Shown here in pieces: positions 30,303 to 39,177 of a stretch of 64,000 bases of DNA. The stretch covers positions 1 to 64,000 of the forward strand of contig NZ_JAIVLK010000002.1 in NCBI RefSeq assembly GCF_020524585.1, read 5' to 3'. The position numbers and the translations under genes were made by a program. The notes below the pieces were generated by a model, which saw only the letters and a program-made list of their open reading frames with translations, searched no databases and had not been told where the DNA came from. Each line of letters starts with the position of its first letter. Within the stretch, counting starts at the first letter, position 1. The stretch is from Celeribacter naphthalenivorans. Its GTDB lineage: Bacteria > Pseudomonadota > Alphaproteobacteria > Rhodobacterales > Rhodobacteraceae.

Positions 30303-31231
30303 GAGGCGCGATCTTGCGCGGCTTCTTTGGCCAGAGCTTTCGCCAAGCGCTCTGGCTTCCAGCGGCGGTGAATCCAGAACCATTGTTCCATATGCTGGCG
30401 CGTGATGGCCTCAAGGCTGTCGTTCAGCGCCTGCGCCATATCTTCCGGCGTGCCATGTGGGATGGGGGCTTCGACTTGCACCCGGAAATTCAGCCCATCC
30501 TCTTCGCGCACGCCATAGATCGGCACCAGAAGCGCGTCGTATTTCAACGCCAGCTCCGCCGCTGACAAGGCGGTGCGGGCCGGTTTGCCGAAAAACGTCA
30601 ACATCGCGCCTTGGTGGACATAGACGTCGGAGAGAAAGCCGATCATCCCGCCGGATTTCAGATGTTTCAACAGTTGCGCATAGCCTCTGCGCCCACGCGG
30701 AAACAGAGGCTGGCCGATGGTCCCGATGGCTTTCACGTAATGCACGTTGAAGAATTTGTTCTTCATCGGATTGTAGAGCGAGCCGACGTCATATCCATGG
30801 GCGATGAGCGCGGCGCGCGGCACGTCGTAATTGCCGAAATGCCCGGTGTGCAAAATGACCGGGCGGCGCGTGTCCCGCGCTTCACGCAGAATCTCGGCGC
30901 CGGGGCCATCAAAGCGGATGTCTTTCATCTTGGCGATGAATTCCGGGCCGGAATAAATCTCGATCAGGGTGCGACCCGCATTGTCCGGCACGGCGCGCAT
31001 CAGGCGTTTGACCTCGGCCTCGGGCAGATCGGGCAGGACGTGATGCAGGTTCTCGCGCACGCGGTTGGTATAACCCGCCAGCGGGGCAAAAATGCGCGCC
31101 ATGAACCAGCCCATGAAGCGCACGCGCGTCCGATAGGGCAAAGACAGTGCCAGTGCCAAAAGCCCACGCGTGGCGAGATTGCCAAGGTACTGCCCCAGCG
31201 TCCCTTCGATCTCTCCGCGTGTGATTTTCAT
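30299..31231 (-). CDS. lipid A biosynthesis lauroyl acyltransferase-like protein
   Basis: 310 residues from ATG 31229-31231 (MKITRGEIEGTLGQYLGN). This LpxL/HtrB-family acyltransferase has the catalytic HFGNYD (H-x4-D) at about residue 130 and GGMIGFLSDVYVHQGAMLTFFGKPA near 200. The C-terminal MEQWFWIHRRWKPE is the family's usual ending. It adds a secondary acyl chain to lipid A at the inner membrane. The start overlaps the EamA gene stop by four bases, so both form an operon. Confidence 0.88.
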   Translation of the reverse strand: MKITRGEIEGTLGQYLGNLATRGLLALALSLPYRTRVRFMGWFMARIFAPLAGYTNRVRENLHHVLPDLPEAEVKRLMRAVPDNAGRTLIEIYSGPEFIAKMKDIRFDGPGAEILREARDTRRPVILHTGHFGNYDVPRAALIAHGYDVGSLYNPMKNKFFNVHYVKAIGTIGQPLFPRGRRGYAQLLKHLKSGGMIGFLSDVYVHQGAMLTFFGKPARTALSAAELALKYDALLVPIYGVREEDGLNFRVQVEAPIPHGTPEDMAQALNDSLEAITRQHMEQWFWIHRRWKPERLAKALAKEAAQDRAS

Positions 31232-32133
31232 GGCTGACCCATTTCTTCGGGCACGGGCGTCGCCGTGCCAGCCTTGCGTTCTCGGTGCCAGACATAGAGT
31301 GCGGCGGCCACGATCACAAGACCACCCAGAGCCGTCCAGAGATCCGGAAAACTGCCGAAGACGACATAGCCCAGACCGGCGGCGGCCAGAAGACCGAGGT
31401 GAGACGTGGGCGCGATGGCGGAGGCTTCGGTCACGGAATAGGCGCGGATCATCGTCAGTTGACCGAGGGTGCCCAAGGCGCCGATGGCGCACATCAGAGC
31501 CACAGCGGTCGCATCGGGGCGCACCCAATGGAACGGGACGATGAGGGTCAGAACACCCGCGCAAAACAGCGCGGAATAGAGCAGGGCGGTGATCGGGCCT
31601 TCCTTGAGGCCGATGTGCCGCGTCGCGAGGACGTAAGTCGCAAGGCAGGCCGCAGTGGCCAAGGGCCATAAAGACGCCGGGGTGAAAATCTCCGAGCCGG
31701 GGCGGATGATCATGAGCGCGCCGATCAGGCCAAAGGCAACGCCAAGCCCTCGGCGCACACCGACCTTTTCTTTCAGGAAAAGCGCCGCGCCCAGAGTGAT
31801 CAGCATGGGCGACAATTCGGCGATGGCGGTCGCTTCGGCGAGGCCGAGATGTTGGAGCGCTGCAAAGAAAAACGCGGTGGCGCCAAGCTGCATCACGGCG
31901 CGCAACAGTTGCAGCCAGGGATGATCCGTCTTCAGGGCAGGGATCAACCGCGGCGCAAAGATCAGGATCAGCACCAAAAGCTGCCCGCCATAGCGCGCCC
32001 AAAGCACTTGGGGCAGGCTGACGCGCTCCCCCAAAAGCTTGGCGGTCATATCCATCGTGGCGAAAACCGTAACGGAAATCAGCATGTAAAGAATGCCGCG
32101 CGTCTGCGCCGGCAGGCGGGAAAACCAGATCAT
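31228..32133 (-). CDS. EamA-family (DMT) permease
   Basis: 301 residues from ATG 32131-32133. A longer frame starts at a TTG (32184) with no ribosome site; the ATG is the conservative choice. Ten hydrophobic helices in two EamA repeats (GILYMLISVTVFATMDMTAKLL; WPLATAACLATYVLATRHIG). LFLKEKVGVRRGLGVAFGLIGALMI is the conserved repeat end. It probably exports small metabolites. It is translationally coupled to the acyltransferase gene. Confidence 0.85.
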   Translation of the reverse strand: MIWFSRLPAQTRGILYMLISVTVFATMDMTAKLLGERVSLPQVLWARYGGQLLVLILIFAPRLIPALKTDHPWLQLLRAVMQLGATAFFFAALQHLGLAEATAIAELSPMLITLGAALFLKEKVGVRRGLGVAFGLIGALMIIRPGSEIFTPASLWPLATAACLATYVLATRHIGLKEGPITALLYSALFCAGVLTLIVPFHWVRPDATAVALMCAIGALGTLGQLTMIRAYSVTEASAIAPTSHLGLLAAAGLGYVVFGSFPDLWTALGGLVIVAAALYVWHRERKAGTATPVPEEMGQP

Positions 32134-32219
32134 CCGGGCGACGCTAAGAGCGGCGCTGCCTTTTGTCCATATGAGGCGCCGCAAAGGCGGTCCGCATCAC
32201 AGCCGTGCCCGTGTCTAAA

Positions 32220-32261
32220 GCGTTTCTCAAAAACTTGAGGCACTCAATTTTTGAGAAACGC
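32220..32261. repeat. long palindromic repeat, copy 1
   Basis: GCGTTTCTCAAAAA (32220-32233) is perfectly complementary to TTTTTGAGAAACGC (32248-32261). The interior TTGAG-GCA-CTCAA also pairs, leaving one bulged C. A near-identical copy lies at 36225-36273. Confidence 0.75.
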
Positions 32262-32326
32262 AGCACTATCAATTCGGTGTGGCAATGTTTTTCGCTCAAT
32301 CCGATTCAGATGAAACGAAAAACGCG

Positions 32327-33439
32327 TTAATCGTCGCCAGTCAAAAGGAAAATCTCGCCCGTGGCCTCAAGATCGCGGATTGCGGCGACGACGGCGTTCA
32401 TTGCCTCTTCGGCATCCGTGTCCTTGACCTTACCGAGGTTCTCCATTTCTTCGCGCAAACCGTCGGCCATGCGTTTGGACATGTTGGACAGGATAAAGTC
32501 GGTGGAGGCGGCGGCCTCGCCGGTGGCGCCCGCGAGCGCCTTGATCAGCAGATCCTGCTCGACACCACGCACGACTTTGGCGACATCGCGCGCATCGATG
32601 CGGGTGGCGATATTGGCATAGGTGAAGATATTCTTGCGGACCTGTTCGGCGAAGTCTTTGTCGGTTTCATCCAGCCCCTCAAGCACCCCGTCACGGGTGC
32701 TCGACGAGGAGAAGTTGAGGATGGCGCCGACGCGTTCGGGCGGCTCGTCGGAGAAGGCCTGAGACGGTTGTGCGTCAAGCTGGGCCGCAAGTGAAATACC
32801 GATGCGCTGCACCACCTCCGGCGAGACCGAGGAGGTCAGAGAAATTGCATAGGCCACACGCCGGGCGCGCTCTCCGGGAAGCATGGACATAAGCTGCGCG
32901 GCTTTCGAGACCTTGAGTTTGGACAACAGCACGGCGCCCACTTCGACGCTTTCCTCCTGCAAAATGGGCAGGAGGCGGGCAATTTCGACATCCGAGATGC
33001 GTTGCCACGGGTCGCCGGTAAGCGAAAACCCAGCGTTCGAGCGCAGTTTCGAGGCGGTGGTGGCCGAGATCGTGCCATCGAGCACATGAAGCGCGCCCTC
33101 GAGACCGCCGGGGAAACTGAGCCCGATGGCTTCAAGCTCTTCGAGGAATTCCTCGACGACCGAGGTCAGCGTGGTTTTGTCGATATAGCGCAGATCGGTG
33201 AGCTGATGCGCCAGCTCAACCTGCATCTCCTCGGGGAAGGTCGCGAGCGGCAGTTTGACCTCTTGTGAGGCAAGAAGTTTGACGATGATCGCGGCCTTGG
33301 CCTTTTTCGAGAGCCGGGCGGGCATGCGCGACACGGGCGGTGGCAGGTCAAAGCCCCCACCAAAACCCCCCATGTTTCCCATGCCTCCCAAATCGGGCAG
33401 GGATCCCATATCGTCAGAGATTTGCGGCAATCCGTCCAC
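32327..33439 (-). CDS. fliG: flagellar motor switch protein FliG
   Basis: 370 residues. After a Gly/Met-rich extension (about 1-40), residues 41-370 match FliG: LSKKAKAAIIVKLL, then middle-domain ISDVEIARLLPILQEESVEVGAVLLSKL and MLPGERARRVAYAI. The C-terminal domain has charged pieces (ARDVAKVVRGVEQDLLIKAL; ILSNMSKRMADGLREEME) that contact MotA. It forms the C-ring that couples ion flow to rotation. No other flagellar gene is near. Confidence 0.9.
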   Translation of the reverse strand: MDGLPQISDDMGSLPDLGGMGNMGGFGGGFDLPPPVSRMPARLSKKAKAAIIVKLLASQEVKLPLATFPEEMQVELAHQLTDLRYIDKTTLTSVVEEFLEELEAIGLSFPGGLEGALHVLDGTISATTASKLRSNAGFSLTGDPWQRISDVEIARLLPILQEESVEVGAVLLSKLKVSKAAQLMSMLPGERARRVAYAISLTSSVSPEVVQRIGISLAAQLDAQPSQAFSDEPPERVGAILNFSSSSTRDGVLEGLDETDKDFAEQVRKNIFTYANIATRIDARDVAKVVRGVEQDLLIKALAGATGEAAASTDFILSNMSKRMADGLREEMENLGKVKDTDAEEAMNAVVAAIRDLEATGEIFLLTGDD

Positions 33440-33544
33440 GCGCGCCTCACAGCCATTTTAGCGATTCACTTTTGTTGGGATCACCATGGAGGATGAGCCT
33501 TAACGCAAAGTGACCAGCAGCGCGAAATTTACCGAAAAATGCGT

Positions 33545-33703
33545 TTATCCAACAACCTGTTCGACGCAGGTGCCGGTTTCCTTGTCCCATGTATAGCCGT
33601 CCGCGCAGGAGGCGAGTTTTTGTTCATGGGGGCAGGTATAGTCCTGCGCGAAGAGGGCGGAGGGGGCGAGCAGGACAGTGACGAGAAGTGTGCGTTTCAA
33701 CAT
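33545..33703 (-). CDS. small secreted cysteine-rich protein
   Basis: 52 residues from ATG 33701-33703 to TAA at 33545-33547. A signal peptide (MLKRTLLVTVLLAPSALFA) leaves a mature peptide of about 33 residues with three cysteines (DYTCPHEQKLASCADGYTWD, then ETGTCVEQ). The CADGYTWD-ETGTCV spacing resembles small Cys-rich modules of the peritrophin/carbohydrate-binding type. GGGAGAT is its ribosome site, inside a hairpin. It lies downstream of purB on the same strand. Confidence 0.7.
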   Translation of the reverse strand: MLKRTLLVTVLLAPSALFAQDYTCPHEQKLASCADGYTWDKETGTCVEQVVG

Positions 33704-33707
33704 GAAA

Positions 33708-33740
33708 ATCTCCCGAAAACGAAATGCGCTTTCGGGAGAT
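33708..33740 (-). terminator. hairpin between purB and the small secreted gene
   Basis: TTTCGGGAGAT and ATCTCCCGAAA arms pair perfectly (11 bp, 11-base loop). On the minus strand the stem is followed by TTTTC, so it may terminate purB. It also contains the ribosome site of the next gene, so it may control that gene's translation. Confidence 0.65.
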
Positions 33741-33796
33741 CATATCATAGAATCGGTGATTTTCGCAGAGGTTTGCGCCTGAACCCCCTGTCGGGC

Positions 33797-35101
33797 TTAT
33801 TCGCCAAAGACCCTTTTGAAGATCGTGTCGACATGTTTGGTGTGATACTCCATGTCGAATTTCGCGTTGATGCCATCGACGCCCAAGGCTTTGACCACGT
33901 CTTCGTCGGCCAAAAGCTGTTCGCGGAAATCGACGCGATCTTCCCAGACTTTCAAGGCGTTACGCTGCACCATGGAATAGGCGTCTTCGCGCGACACACC
34001 GGCTTGGGTGAGCGCCAAAAGCACGCGCTGGGACATCACGAGGCCCGGGAATTTGTTCATGTTGGCCAACATGTTTTCCGGGTAGATGATCATTTTATCG
34101 ACCACGCCCGCCAGACGGTTGAGCGCAAAATCCAAGGTCACAGTGGCGTCCGGGCCGATGCCGCGCTCGACGGAAGAGTGCGAAATATCGCGCTCGTGCC
34201 ACAGCGCCACGTTTTCCATCGCGGGCACCACGGTCATGCGCACGAGACGCGCCAGACCGGTGAGGTTCTCGGTCAGAACCGGGTTCTTTTTGTGCGGCAT
34301 CGCCGAGGAGCCTTTTTGGCCCATGGAGAAAAACTCAGCGCCTTCAAGCACTTCGGTGCGCTGCATGTGGCGGATTTCAATCGCGATGTTCTCGATCGAG
34401 GAGGCAATCACACCCAAAGTGGCAAAGAACATGGCGTGACGGTCGCGCGGGATGACTTGGGTCGAGATCGGCTCTGCGCGCAGGCCCATCTGTTCGCAGA
34501 CATGCTCTTCGACGGCCGGGTCGATGTTGGCAAAGGTGCCGACCGCGCCGGAAATCGCGCCGGTGGCGATCTCCCATTTGGCTTTCTCGAGACGGTTCTT
34601 GTTGCGGTCCATCTCGGCGTAGAAACGCGCAAAGGTGAGCCCCATGGTGGTCGGCTCGGCGTGGATGCCGTGGGAGCGGCCAACGCGGACGGTCATCTTA
34701 TGCTCCATCGCGCGTTTTTTCAGCGCGGCCAACACTTTATCGACACCTTCGAGGAGGATGTCGGCGGCACGCACGAGCTGAACGTTGAGGCAGGTGTCCA
34801 AGACGTCAGAGGAGGTCATGCCCTGGTGCACGAAACGGGCCTCTTCCGAGCCGACATGCTCGGCGAGGTGGGTCAGAAAGGCGATGACGTCATGTTTGGT
34901 GACGGCTTCGATCTCGTCGATGCGGGCGACGTCGAATTCGACGTCCTTGGCTTTCCACACCGCATCCGCGTTTTCCTGCGGGATCACGCCGAGTTTGGCC
35001 TGAGCGTCACAGGCGTGGGCCTCGATCTCATACCAGATTTTGAACTTGGTGGCGGGTTCCCAGATGTCGACCATCTCTTTGCGGGCATAACGGGGGATCA
35101 T
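33797..35101 (-). CDS. purB: adenylosuccinate lyase
   Basis: 434 residues from ATG 35099-35101 ([16 protein letters not shown]), the conserved start. It catalyses two fumarate-releasing steps in purine synthesis (SAICAR to AICAR, adenylosuccinate to AMP). The superfamily signature is [11 protein letters not shown] (about residue 265), with the catalytic loop serine. [15 protein letters not shown] supplies the substrate histidine. Length is normal for the short PurB type. Confidence 0.96.
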   Translation of the reverse strand: MIPRYARKEMVDIWEPATKFKIWYEIEAHACDAQAKLGVIPQENADAVWKAKDVEFDVARIDEIEAVTKHDVIAFLTHLAEHVGSEEARFVHQGMTSSDVLDTCLNVQLVRAADILLEGVDKVLAALKKRAMEHKMTVRVGRSHGIHAEPTTMGLTFARFYAEMDRNKNRLEKAKWEIATGAISGAVGTFANIDPAVEEHVCEQMGLRAEPISTQVIPRDRHAMFFATLGVIASSIENIAIEIRHMQRTEVLEGAEFFSMGQKGSSAMPHKKNPVLTENLTGLARLVRMTVVPAMENVALWHERDISHSSVERGIGPDATVTLDFALNRLAGVVDKMIIYPENMLANMNKFPGLVMSQRVLLALTQAGVSREDAYSMVQRNALKVWEDRVDFREQLLADEDVVKALGVDGINAKFDMEYHTKHVDTIFKRVFGE

Positions 35102-35178
35102 CGGCAGGCCTTTCAGGTTATACAAACGCGTCGCGGCTCTCTTACGGGGATGGGGCGCGGCGTGCAAGTCTGACGCAT

Positions 35179-35778
35179 GTGGTGCGGTTCAAAAGCCAGT
35201 GTCAAAAGGCTTTGGCGCAATGGCGTCGCGTGGTAAAGCCGGTTGGACGACAGCATTTTGCGGTGGGATGGCGATTGTTTGAGTATGGGGATCCGAAGCT
35301 GACGACCTTGGCGTTTCAGCTTCATGACATGATCAGGCCCTCGGGGGTCGTTTTTTATCGTGCGCGACAGGACGGCGGCAAGACGCTGCTCGAAGTGCTG
35401 GCCAACACCAGCACGCCGGTGAACCAGCCGCTGGAGCGGATTCTCATGCCGGACAATACCATCGGTCATCTGGTGGTCGAGATGGGGCAGGAGATTGTGA
35501 TCGACGACACGCTGACGCATCCTTTGGTGCAAGGCAGCGGGGCGGTGCAGACCATGGGGATCATGGCCTATATCGGGGTGCCCTGTCGGTTGGGCGGTGA
35601 GGTGATTGGCGGCATCTCGGCGGTGCATCAACATCGCAGACATTGGTCGGCCTCCGACATTGATGCGGCGCGTTGGGCGGCGCGTGCCTATGAGGTGATC
35701 GCTGAGGGACGGTTGGCTCGGCAGGCGAAAAAGGGCTGGCCTGAGCGCGATGATCCTGAGACAAACGGTTCCGAATAA
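35179..35778 (+). CDS. GAF-domain protein
   Basis: 199 residues from a GTG 35179. Residues about 40-180 look like a GAF domain: VVFYRARQDGGKTLLEVL, EMGQEIVIDDTLTHPLVQG, GIMAYIGVPCRLGGEVIGGI and WSASDIDAARWAARAYEVI. It may bind a small ligand or act as a redox sensor; no output domain is attached. It precedes the DUF6314-like gene by 28 bases. Confidence 0.7.
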   Translation: MVRFKSQCQKALAQWRRVVKPVGRQHFAVGWRLFEYGDPKLTTLAFQLHDMIRPSGVVFYRARQDGGKTLLEVLANTSTPVNQPLERILMPDNTIGHLVVEMGQEIVIDDTLTHPLVQGSGAVQTMGIMAYIGVPCRLGGEVIGGISAVHQHRRHWSASDIDAARWAARAYEVIAEGRLARQAKKGWPERDDPETNGSE

Positions 35779-35806
35779 GGACCTGGAGAGGGGCGTCGAG
35801 AGGGGC

Positions 35807-36226
35807 ATGATGATCCGATTGCAAGACTTTGCCGGGCGCTGGTCCATGGCGCGCGAGATCGAGGATTTTCGTGTCGATGCGCGGTCAGAGCTGACGGGCA
35901 CCTGCGATTTTGTACCCGACGCAGAGGGCGGGTTTCGGCAGGAAGAGCGCGGATTTTTGCATCTGCCGGGGCGCGACAAGCCGTTGCAGGCGGAGCGGCG
36001 CTATCTTTGGCGCGCGGTGGCGCAAGAGATTACGGTGTTCTTCGACGACGGGCGGTTTTTTCATAGCTTCGACCCGAATGCCTCCGCGCCCGAGGCCGAT
36101 CACGCCTGCGATCCCGATAGCTATCAGGTGCGCTATGAATTTGCCGATTGGCCCAATTGGACAGCGAATTGGCGCGTCACCGGTCCGCGCAAGGATTACC
36201 GGTTTCAGACCCGCTATTGGCGCTAA
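35807..36226 (+). CDS. DUF6314-like protein
   Basis: 139 residues from ATG 35807 with GAGAGGGG just before; a second ATG follows at once. It starts with LQDFAGRWSMAREIEDF, has QEERGFLHLPGRD and ERRYLWR, then a FFDDGRFFHSFDPN turn, and ends with WRVTGPRKDYRFQTRYWR. This beta-rich layout matches the DUF6314 / lipocalin-like family; function unknown. Its TAA runs directly into palindromic repeat copy 2. Confidence 0.72.
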   Translation: MMIRLQDFAGRWSMAREIEDFRVDARSELTGTCDFVPDAEGGFRQEERGFLHLPGRDKPLQAERRYLWRAVAQEITVFFDDGRFFHSFDPNASAPEADHACDPDSYQVRYEFADWPNWTANWRVTGPRKDYRFQTRYWR

Positions 36227-36273
36227 AGCGTTTCTCAAAAAACTTGCGGCACTCAATTTTTGAGAGACGCTTT
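36225..36273. repeat. long palindromic repeat, copy 2
   Basis: AAAGCGTTTCTCAAAAA (36225-36241) pairs with TTTTTGAGAGACGCTTT (36257-36273), with one G-U-type mismatch. The centre has CGGCACTCAA as in copy 1. It sits between two convergent gene ends and overlaps the last base of one stop codon at each side, so it also resembles a bidirectional terminator. Confidence 0.75.
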
Positions 36274-36454
36274 AAGGCCCCATCAGGTTGACGATGCCAT
36301 CCCGCAGCAGACCGAAAATGGCGTGACGCAACTCGTCCTGAACCACCAGCAGGCCCAGAAAGATGAAGAACCCGCTGAAGCGAAACCAGAAGCCCATGCT
36401 GTAGACGCCATCGATGAAACGGGCAAAGCGGCTGGGGCTCGGGTGATCCTTCAT
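36272..36454 (-). CDS. small single-helix membrane protein
   Basis: 60 residues from ATG at 36452-36454, overlapping the upstream gene's stop by four bases. It contains RFARFIDGVYSMGFWFRFSG and a hydrophobic FFIFLGLLVVQ segment (about residues 27-40), then RHAIFGLLRDGIVNLMG. No family is recognised. Coupling to the 36451 gene implies joint function. Confidence 0.6.
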   Translation of the reverse strand: MKDHPSPSRFARFIDGVYSMGFWFRFSGFFIFLGLLVVQDELRHAIFGLLRDGIVNLMGP

Positions 36455-36999
36455 GGTTTGGTGATCAGCGAGGTGCTGCCGATCCTCAGCCCGTCGAGCA
36501 ACGCCTCTATCGCCGGGACAAGGCCGCCCTCCCTGATGATCATCGGGATGAGAACCGCACCGATCGCCAGCACATGCCAGATCGTCCAGCGGTCCCGCTG
36601 TTTGCGCCCGCGTACCGACCATTGCCCGCGCAGCATCGCATAGGCGCGGATTGGGGCTCCAAACATCAAACGCAGGGGCAGGGGCACGCTTTTGAGCGTG
36701 TCTTTTTCGACCTGATCCCGGTCCAGCGCGTAGAGCCGGGCCTCGAGACTTGTGACCTCGCGCTCTTGGCTGTGGGTGAGATGCGGTTTGGCGCGCAACT
36801 CCGCCAGACGGCTGCGGGCGGTGTCGGCCTTGGGCGGCAGGAAAAAATGACGCGTCGCATGGCCTTTTTCCGCCGTGCGAAAGCCCTCGCGCCGCGCTTT
36901 GAGGGCGCGGTCGATTTTACGGTTGTCCGGGTGGCGGCTGTCGAGCGGGTGCAGCTCTCGCGACAGTCCAAATATGGGACCAAATTTGGAGCCAAACAT
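36451..36999 (-). CDS. hypothetical membrane protein
   Basis: 182 residues. The first 110 are soluble and charged (HPLDSRHPDNRKIDRALKAR; LAELRAKPHLTHSQEREVTS). One membrane helix lies at about 140-165 (WTIWHVLAIGAVLIPMIIREGG). No known family is recognised. It forms a two-gene unit with the 60-residue protein downstream. Confidence 0.6.
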   Translation of the reverse strand: MFGSKFGPIFGLSRELHPLDSRHPDNRKIDRALKARREGFRTAEKGHATRHFFLPPKADTARSRLAELRAKPHLTHSQEREVTSLEARLYALDRDQVEKDTLKSVPLPLRLMFGAPIRAYAMLRGQWSVRGRKQRDRWTIWHVLAIGAVLIPMIIREGGLVPAIEALLDGLRIGSTSLITKP

Positions 37000-37082
37000 T
37001 AGAGCCTCATTTCCTAAACACTTCGCAAGCAGGTTAACGCCGCGCCATGGCAGGATTTGGGCAGGATCGGGGAAAAGCGCGC

Positions 37083-37886
37083 TCAGCCCTTTGTCATGTC
37101 GAAGAGCATCGTGAGTGCGCAGTCGGCCATCCCCATGTTCTGAAACACGGCGAGCGTCTCCGGGTCGCCCTGCAACATCATCGCGAGGTTCAGCACCGAG
37201 GAGGTTTCGATCAGGGTCGGCGTTTTGACCTCAAAACCGACATCGGCGGAAATATCCATATTCTCGCCCGCATTGGCCAGCACTTCGCCCTCATAGCTGT
37301 TCGGGCCGGTCTGGGTCCAACTCAGGCTCTGTCCCTGCGGATTGAGGAAATTGAGCGCGTCGGGGTGGTTCGAGCCGTGCCACGCGATCTCATGGCTTTG
37401 CGGCGGTTGCTCTGCCATGCCTTGCAGCATGTTCATCATCATCGCGCTGCAATTTTTCTGGCTCATCTCGCGAAAGGTGACGGTCCAAAGCCCGTCTTCG
37501 GGGACAATCTCGCCATCCGCGCCCGCGTCCCCTTCAAAGACCTCGATGGGGCCCTGTTCTGCGCCGTCCTGCATCACCGGGATGATATGGGGGATCTCAA
37601 GCACGCCGCCGTTGTCTTCGTGCAATTGCTGCGGATCGGCGGCAATGATCGTGCCGCCCATCCCGTCGGGCGCGCGCAAGATCACATGGCTGTCCTGCGC
37701 CACGGTGGACGGATCGATGCCATAGACGATGGCGGCGTCTTGGATCGAGATTGTGGCCTCTTCCAAGGTACAGCCATGCCCGGCCTCGCAACTGACAATG
37801 CGGGCATTTTCCGCGACGCCTGCCTGCGCCAACACAACCAACAGACCGGTCGACCCGGCCAAACCAACACTCTTTACACGGCTCAT
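37083..37886 (-). CDS. secreted protein of unknown function
   Basis: 267 residues from ATG 37884-37886 (MSRVKSVGLAG). A signal peptide covers about 1-23 (VVLAQAGVA). The mature part begins with CEAGHGCTLEEA and ends NLAMMLQGDPETLAVFQNMGMADCALTM; four cysteines could form two disulfides. Composition (acidic, Met-rich) suits a periplasmic protein. No family is recognised. Confidence 0.6.
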   Translation of the reverse strand: MSRVKSVGLAGSTGLLVVLAQAGVAENARIVSCEAGHGCTLEEATISIQDAAIVYGIDPSTVAQDSHVILRAPDGMGGTIIAADPQQLHEDNGGVLEIPHIIPVMQDGAEQGPIEVFEGDAGADGEIVPEDGLWTVTFREMSQKNCSAMMMNMLQGMAEQPPQSHEIAWHGSNHPDALNFLNPQGQSLSWTQTGPNSYEGEVLANAGENMDISADVGFEVKTPTLIETSSVLNLAMMLQGDPETLAVFQNMGMADCALTMLFDMTKG

Positions 37887-38005
37887 ATGAGGCTCCCCCT
37901 GACTTGATGGGGCAAGTGTGCGTCTGCGCGCCCGTGCTGTCAGGGGGAAAATATCGAGAGACGTGGCAGGGGACTTTCCGGTCTCCCCCGTGCAAATGTG
38001 GGGGC

Positions 38006-38581
38006 TTAGGGGCAAACCGCCTTGACGATATAGCGCGCCTCCGGCACGCCGCCGACAAAGGACAAGACATCGCCGCTGGAGGCCATGGCCGGTTCTGTCA
38101 CCTGACACAGGCTCATGCCGCGCACGACATCTGCGGCGATTCCGGGCTGTTGAACAGGTGCGATCGCCGTCGGTTGACCGGATTTGCCCATGAACATCAC
38201 CACATAGGTGACATTGCCCGAGGTGGCCTTGCCCGCGCGGCGCACTTCGACCGTCTCGCCATTGACGCGAGCGGTGCCGCCCATGCGGTTGGTTTCATAG
38301 GTCATTTTGAACGCGACCCGGCTGCCTGTCGTGGCCGGTGTGCGGGATGCTGCGCCCGATGATGCGACCGGTGTCGGGGCCGCGACGGCGGGAGCGGGCG
38401 TAGCAGAGACATAGGGTGCGGCACTTGTGGCGACGGGGGCCGGGGCCGGTGTGACCTGTCGTGCGCCGGACCCATAGGGGTTGGCGGTTTTGTAGCTCTC
38501 GTAATCCGGGGTGACATCGCCGCCACAGGCAGCGAGCGCGATCAGGGCAGAGGCGGCGAGGGGCAGGCGGAAGCAAGTCAT
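38006..38581 (-). CDS. putative lipoprotein
   Basis: 191 residues from ATG 38579-38581 with GGAA upstream; a start at 38593 adds four residues. The signal ends in a lipobox (ALIALAACGG), so Cys near residue 18 would be lipidated. A long Pro/Ala/Thr/Ser linker (about 40-90) precedes a small domain (RVAFKMTYETNRMGGTARVN ... YVVMFMGKSG) with a disulfide-capable C-terminus (VKAVCP). Function unknown. Confidence 0.65.
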   Translation of the reverse strand: MTCFRLPLAASALIALAACGGDVTPDYESYKTANPYGSGARQVTPAPAPVATSAAPYVSATPAPAVAAPTPVASSGAASRTPATTGSRVAFKMTYETNRMGGTARVNGETVEVRRAGKATSGNVTYVVMFMGKSGQPTAIAPVQQPGIAADVVRGMSLCQVTEPAMASSGDVLSFVGGVPEARYIVKAVCP

Positions 38582-38638
38582 GAGAAATTCCATTAATTTA
38601 TTGGTTTGGAAGCAGAATAGGTCCGACGATCTTTGGGA

Positions 38639-39070
38639 TCAAGCGACCGTGGGCCTGAACCGCACATTGGGATAGCCGCCCTTGGCCACAGTCGTGCACA
38701 GGCTTTCCCATTCGCAGCCCGGGCAGGCGCTTCGGATGTCGCCTGTGGCAAAGGCGGTGCGCAAGGCGGCGGTGATCTCTGGCGTCAGGGTCAGACGTGC
38801 GCCGGGGGCAATGTCCGTACAGAGCAGGCGGCCCACGTCTTGCGCGGCGCGGGTGTCCCGCGAGATCACCGAGGTGCCGTGGCAATGTTCCTTGAGATCG
38901 CAGGCAATCGGCGCGCAGATGTCATCCGGGCTTGCCGTCATCTCGATCTCTTCGCCCGCATTCAAACGCGCAACGATCCGGTCATAGCCCGCGACGAAGG
39001 CAGGGGAATAGCCTTTGCCGACATAGGTCAGGAGGCACAAAAGGTGATGCGGGCGCAGTGAAATGGTCAT
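38639..39070 (-). CDS. DUF1284 protein, cysteine-rich
   Basis: 143 residues. The family start ISLRPHHLLCLLTYVGKGYS is clear. Two cysteine groups follow: CAPIACDLKEHCHG and ACPGCEWESLC, a layout that could hold a metal centre. DUF1284 proteins have no established activity; a metal- or iron-sulfur-binding role is inference. Confidence 0.8.
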   Translation of the reverse strand: MTISLRPHHLLCLLTYVGKGYSPAFVAGYDRIVARLNAGEEIEMTASPDDICAPIACDLKEHCHGTSVISRDTRAAQDVGRLLCTDIAPGARLTLTPEITAALRTAFATGDIRSACPGCEWESLCTTVAKGGYPNVRFRPTVA

Positions 39071-39177
39071 GGCGAAGGCTTACCGCAGCGCCGCGCGGAT
39101 GAAAACAGATGGGAACAGGGGCGACCGCTGCGGCGTTGACCCTGATGGGAGTGAACTCTCGAAAGACGGGGCGGAAC

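Noticed and set aside
31232-32002. N-terminal extension of the acyltransferase frame
   Set aside because: These 257 codons are an out-of-frame reading of the EamA gene; LpxL homology begins at the ATG 31229-31231.
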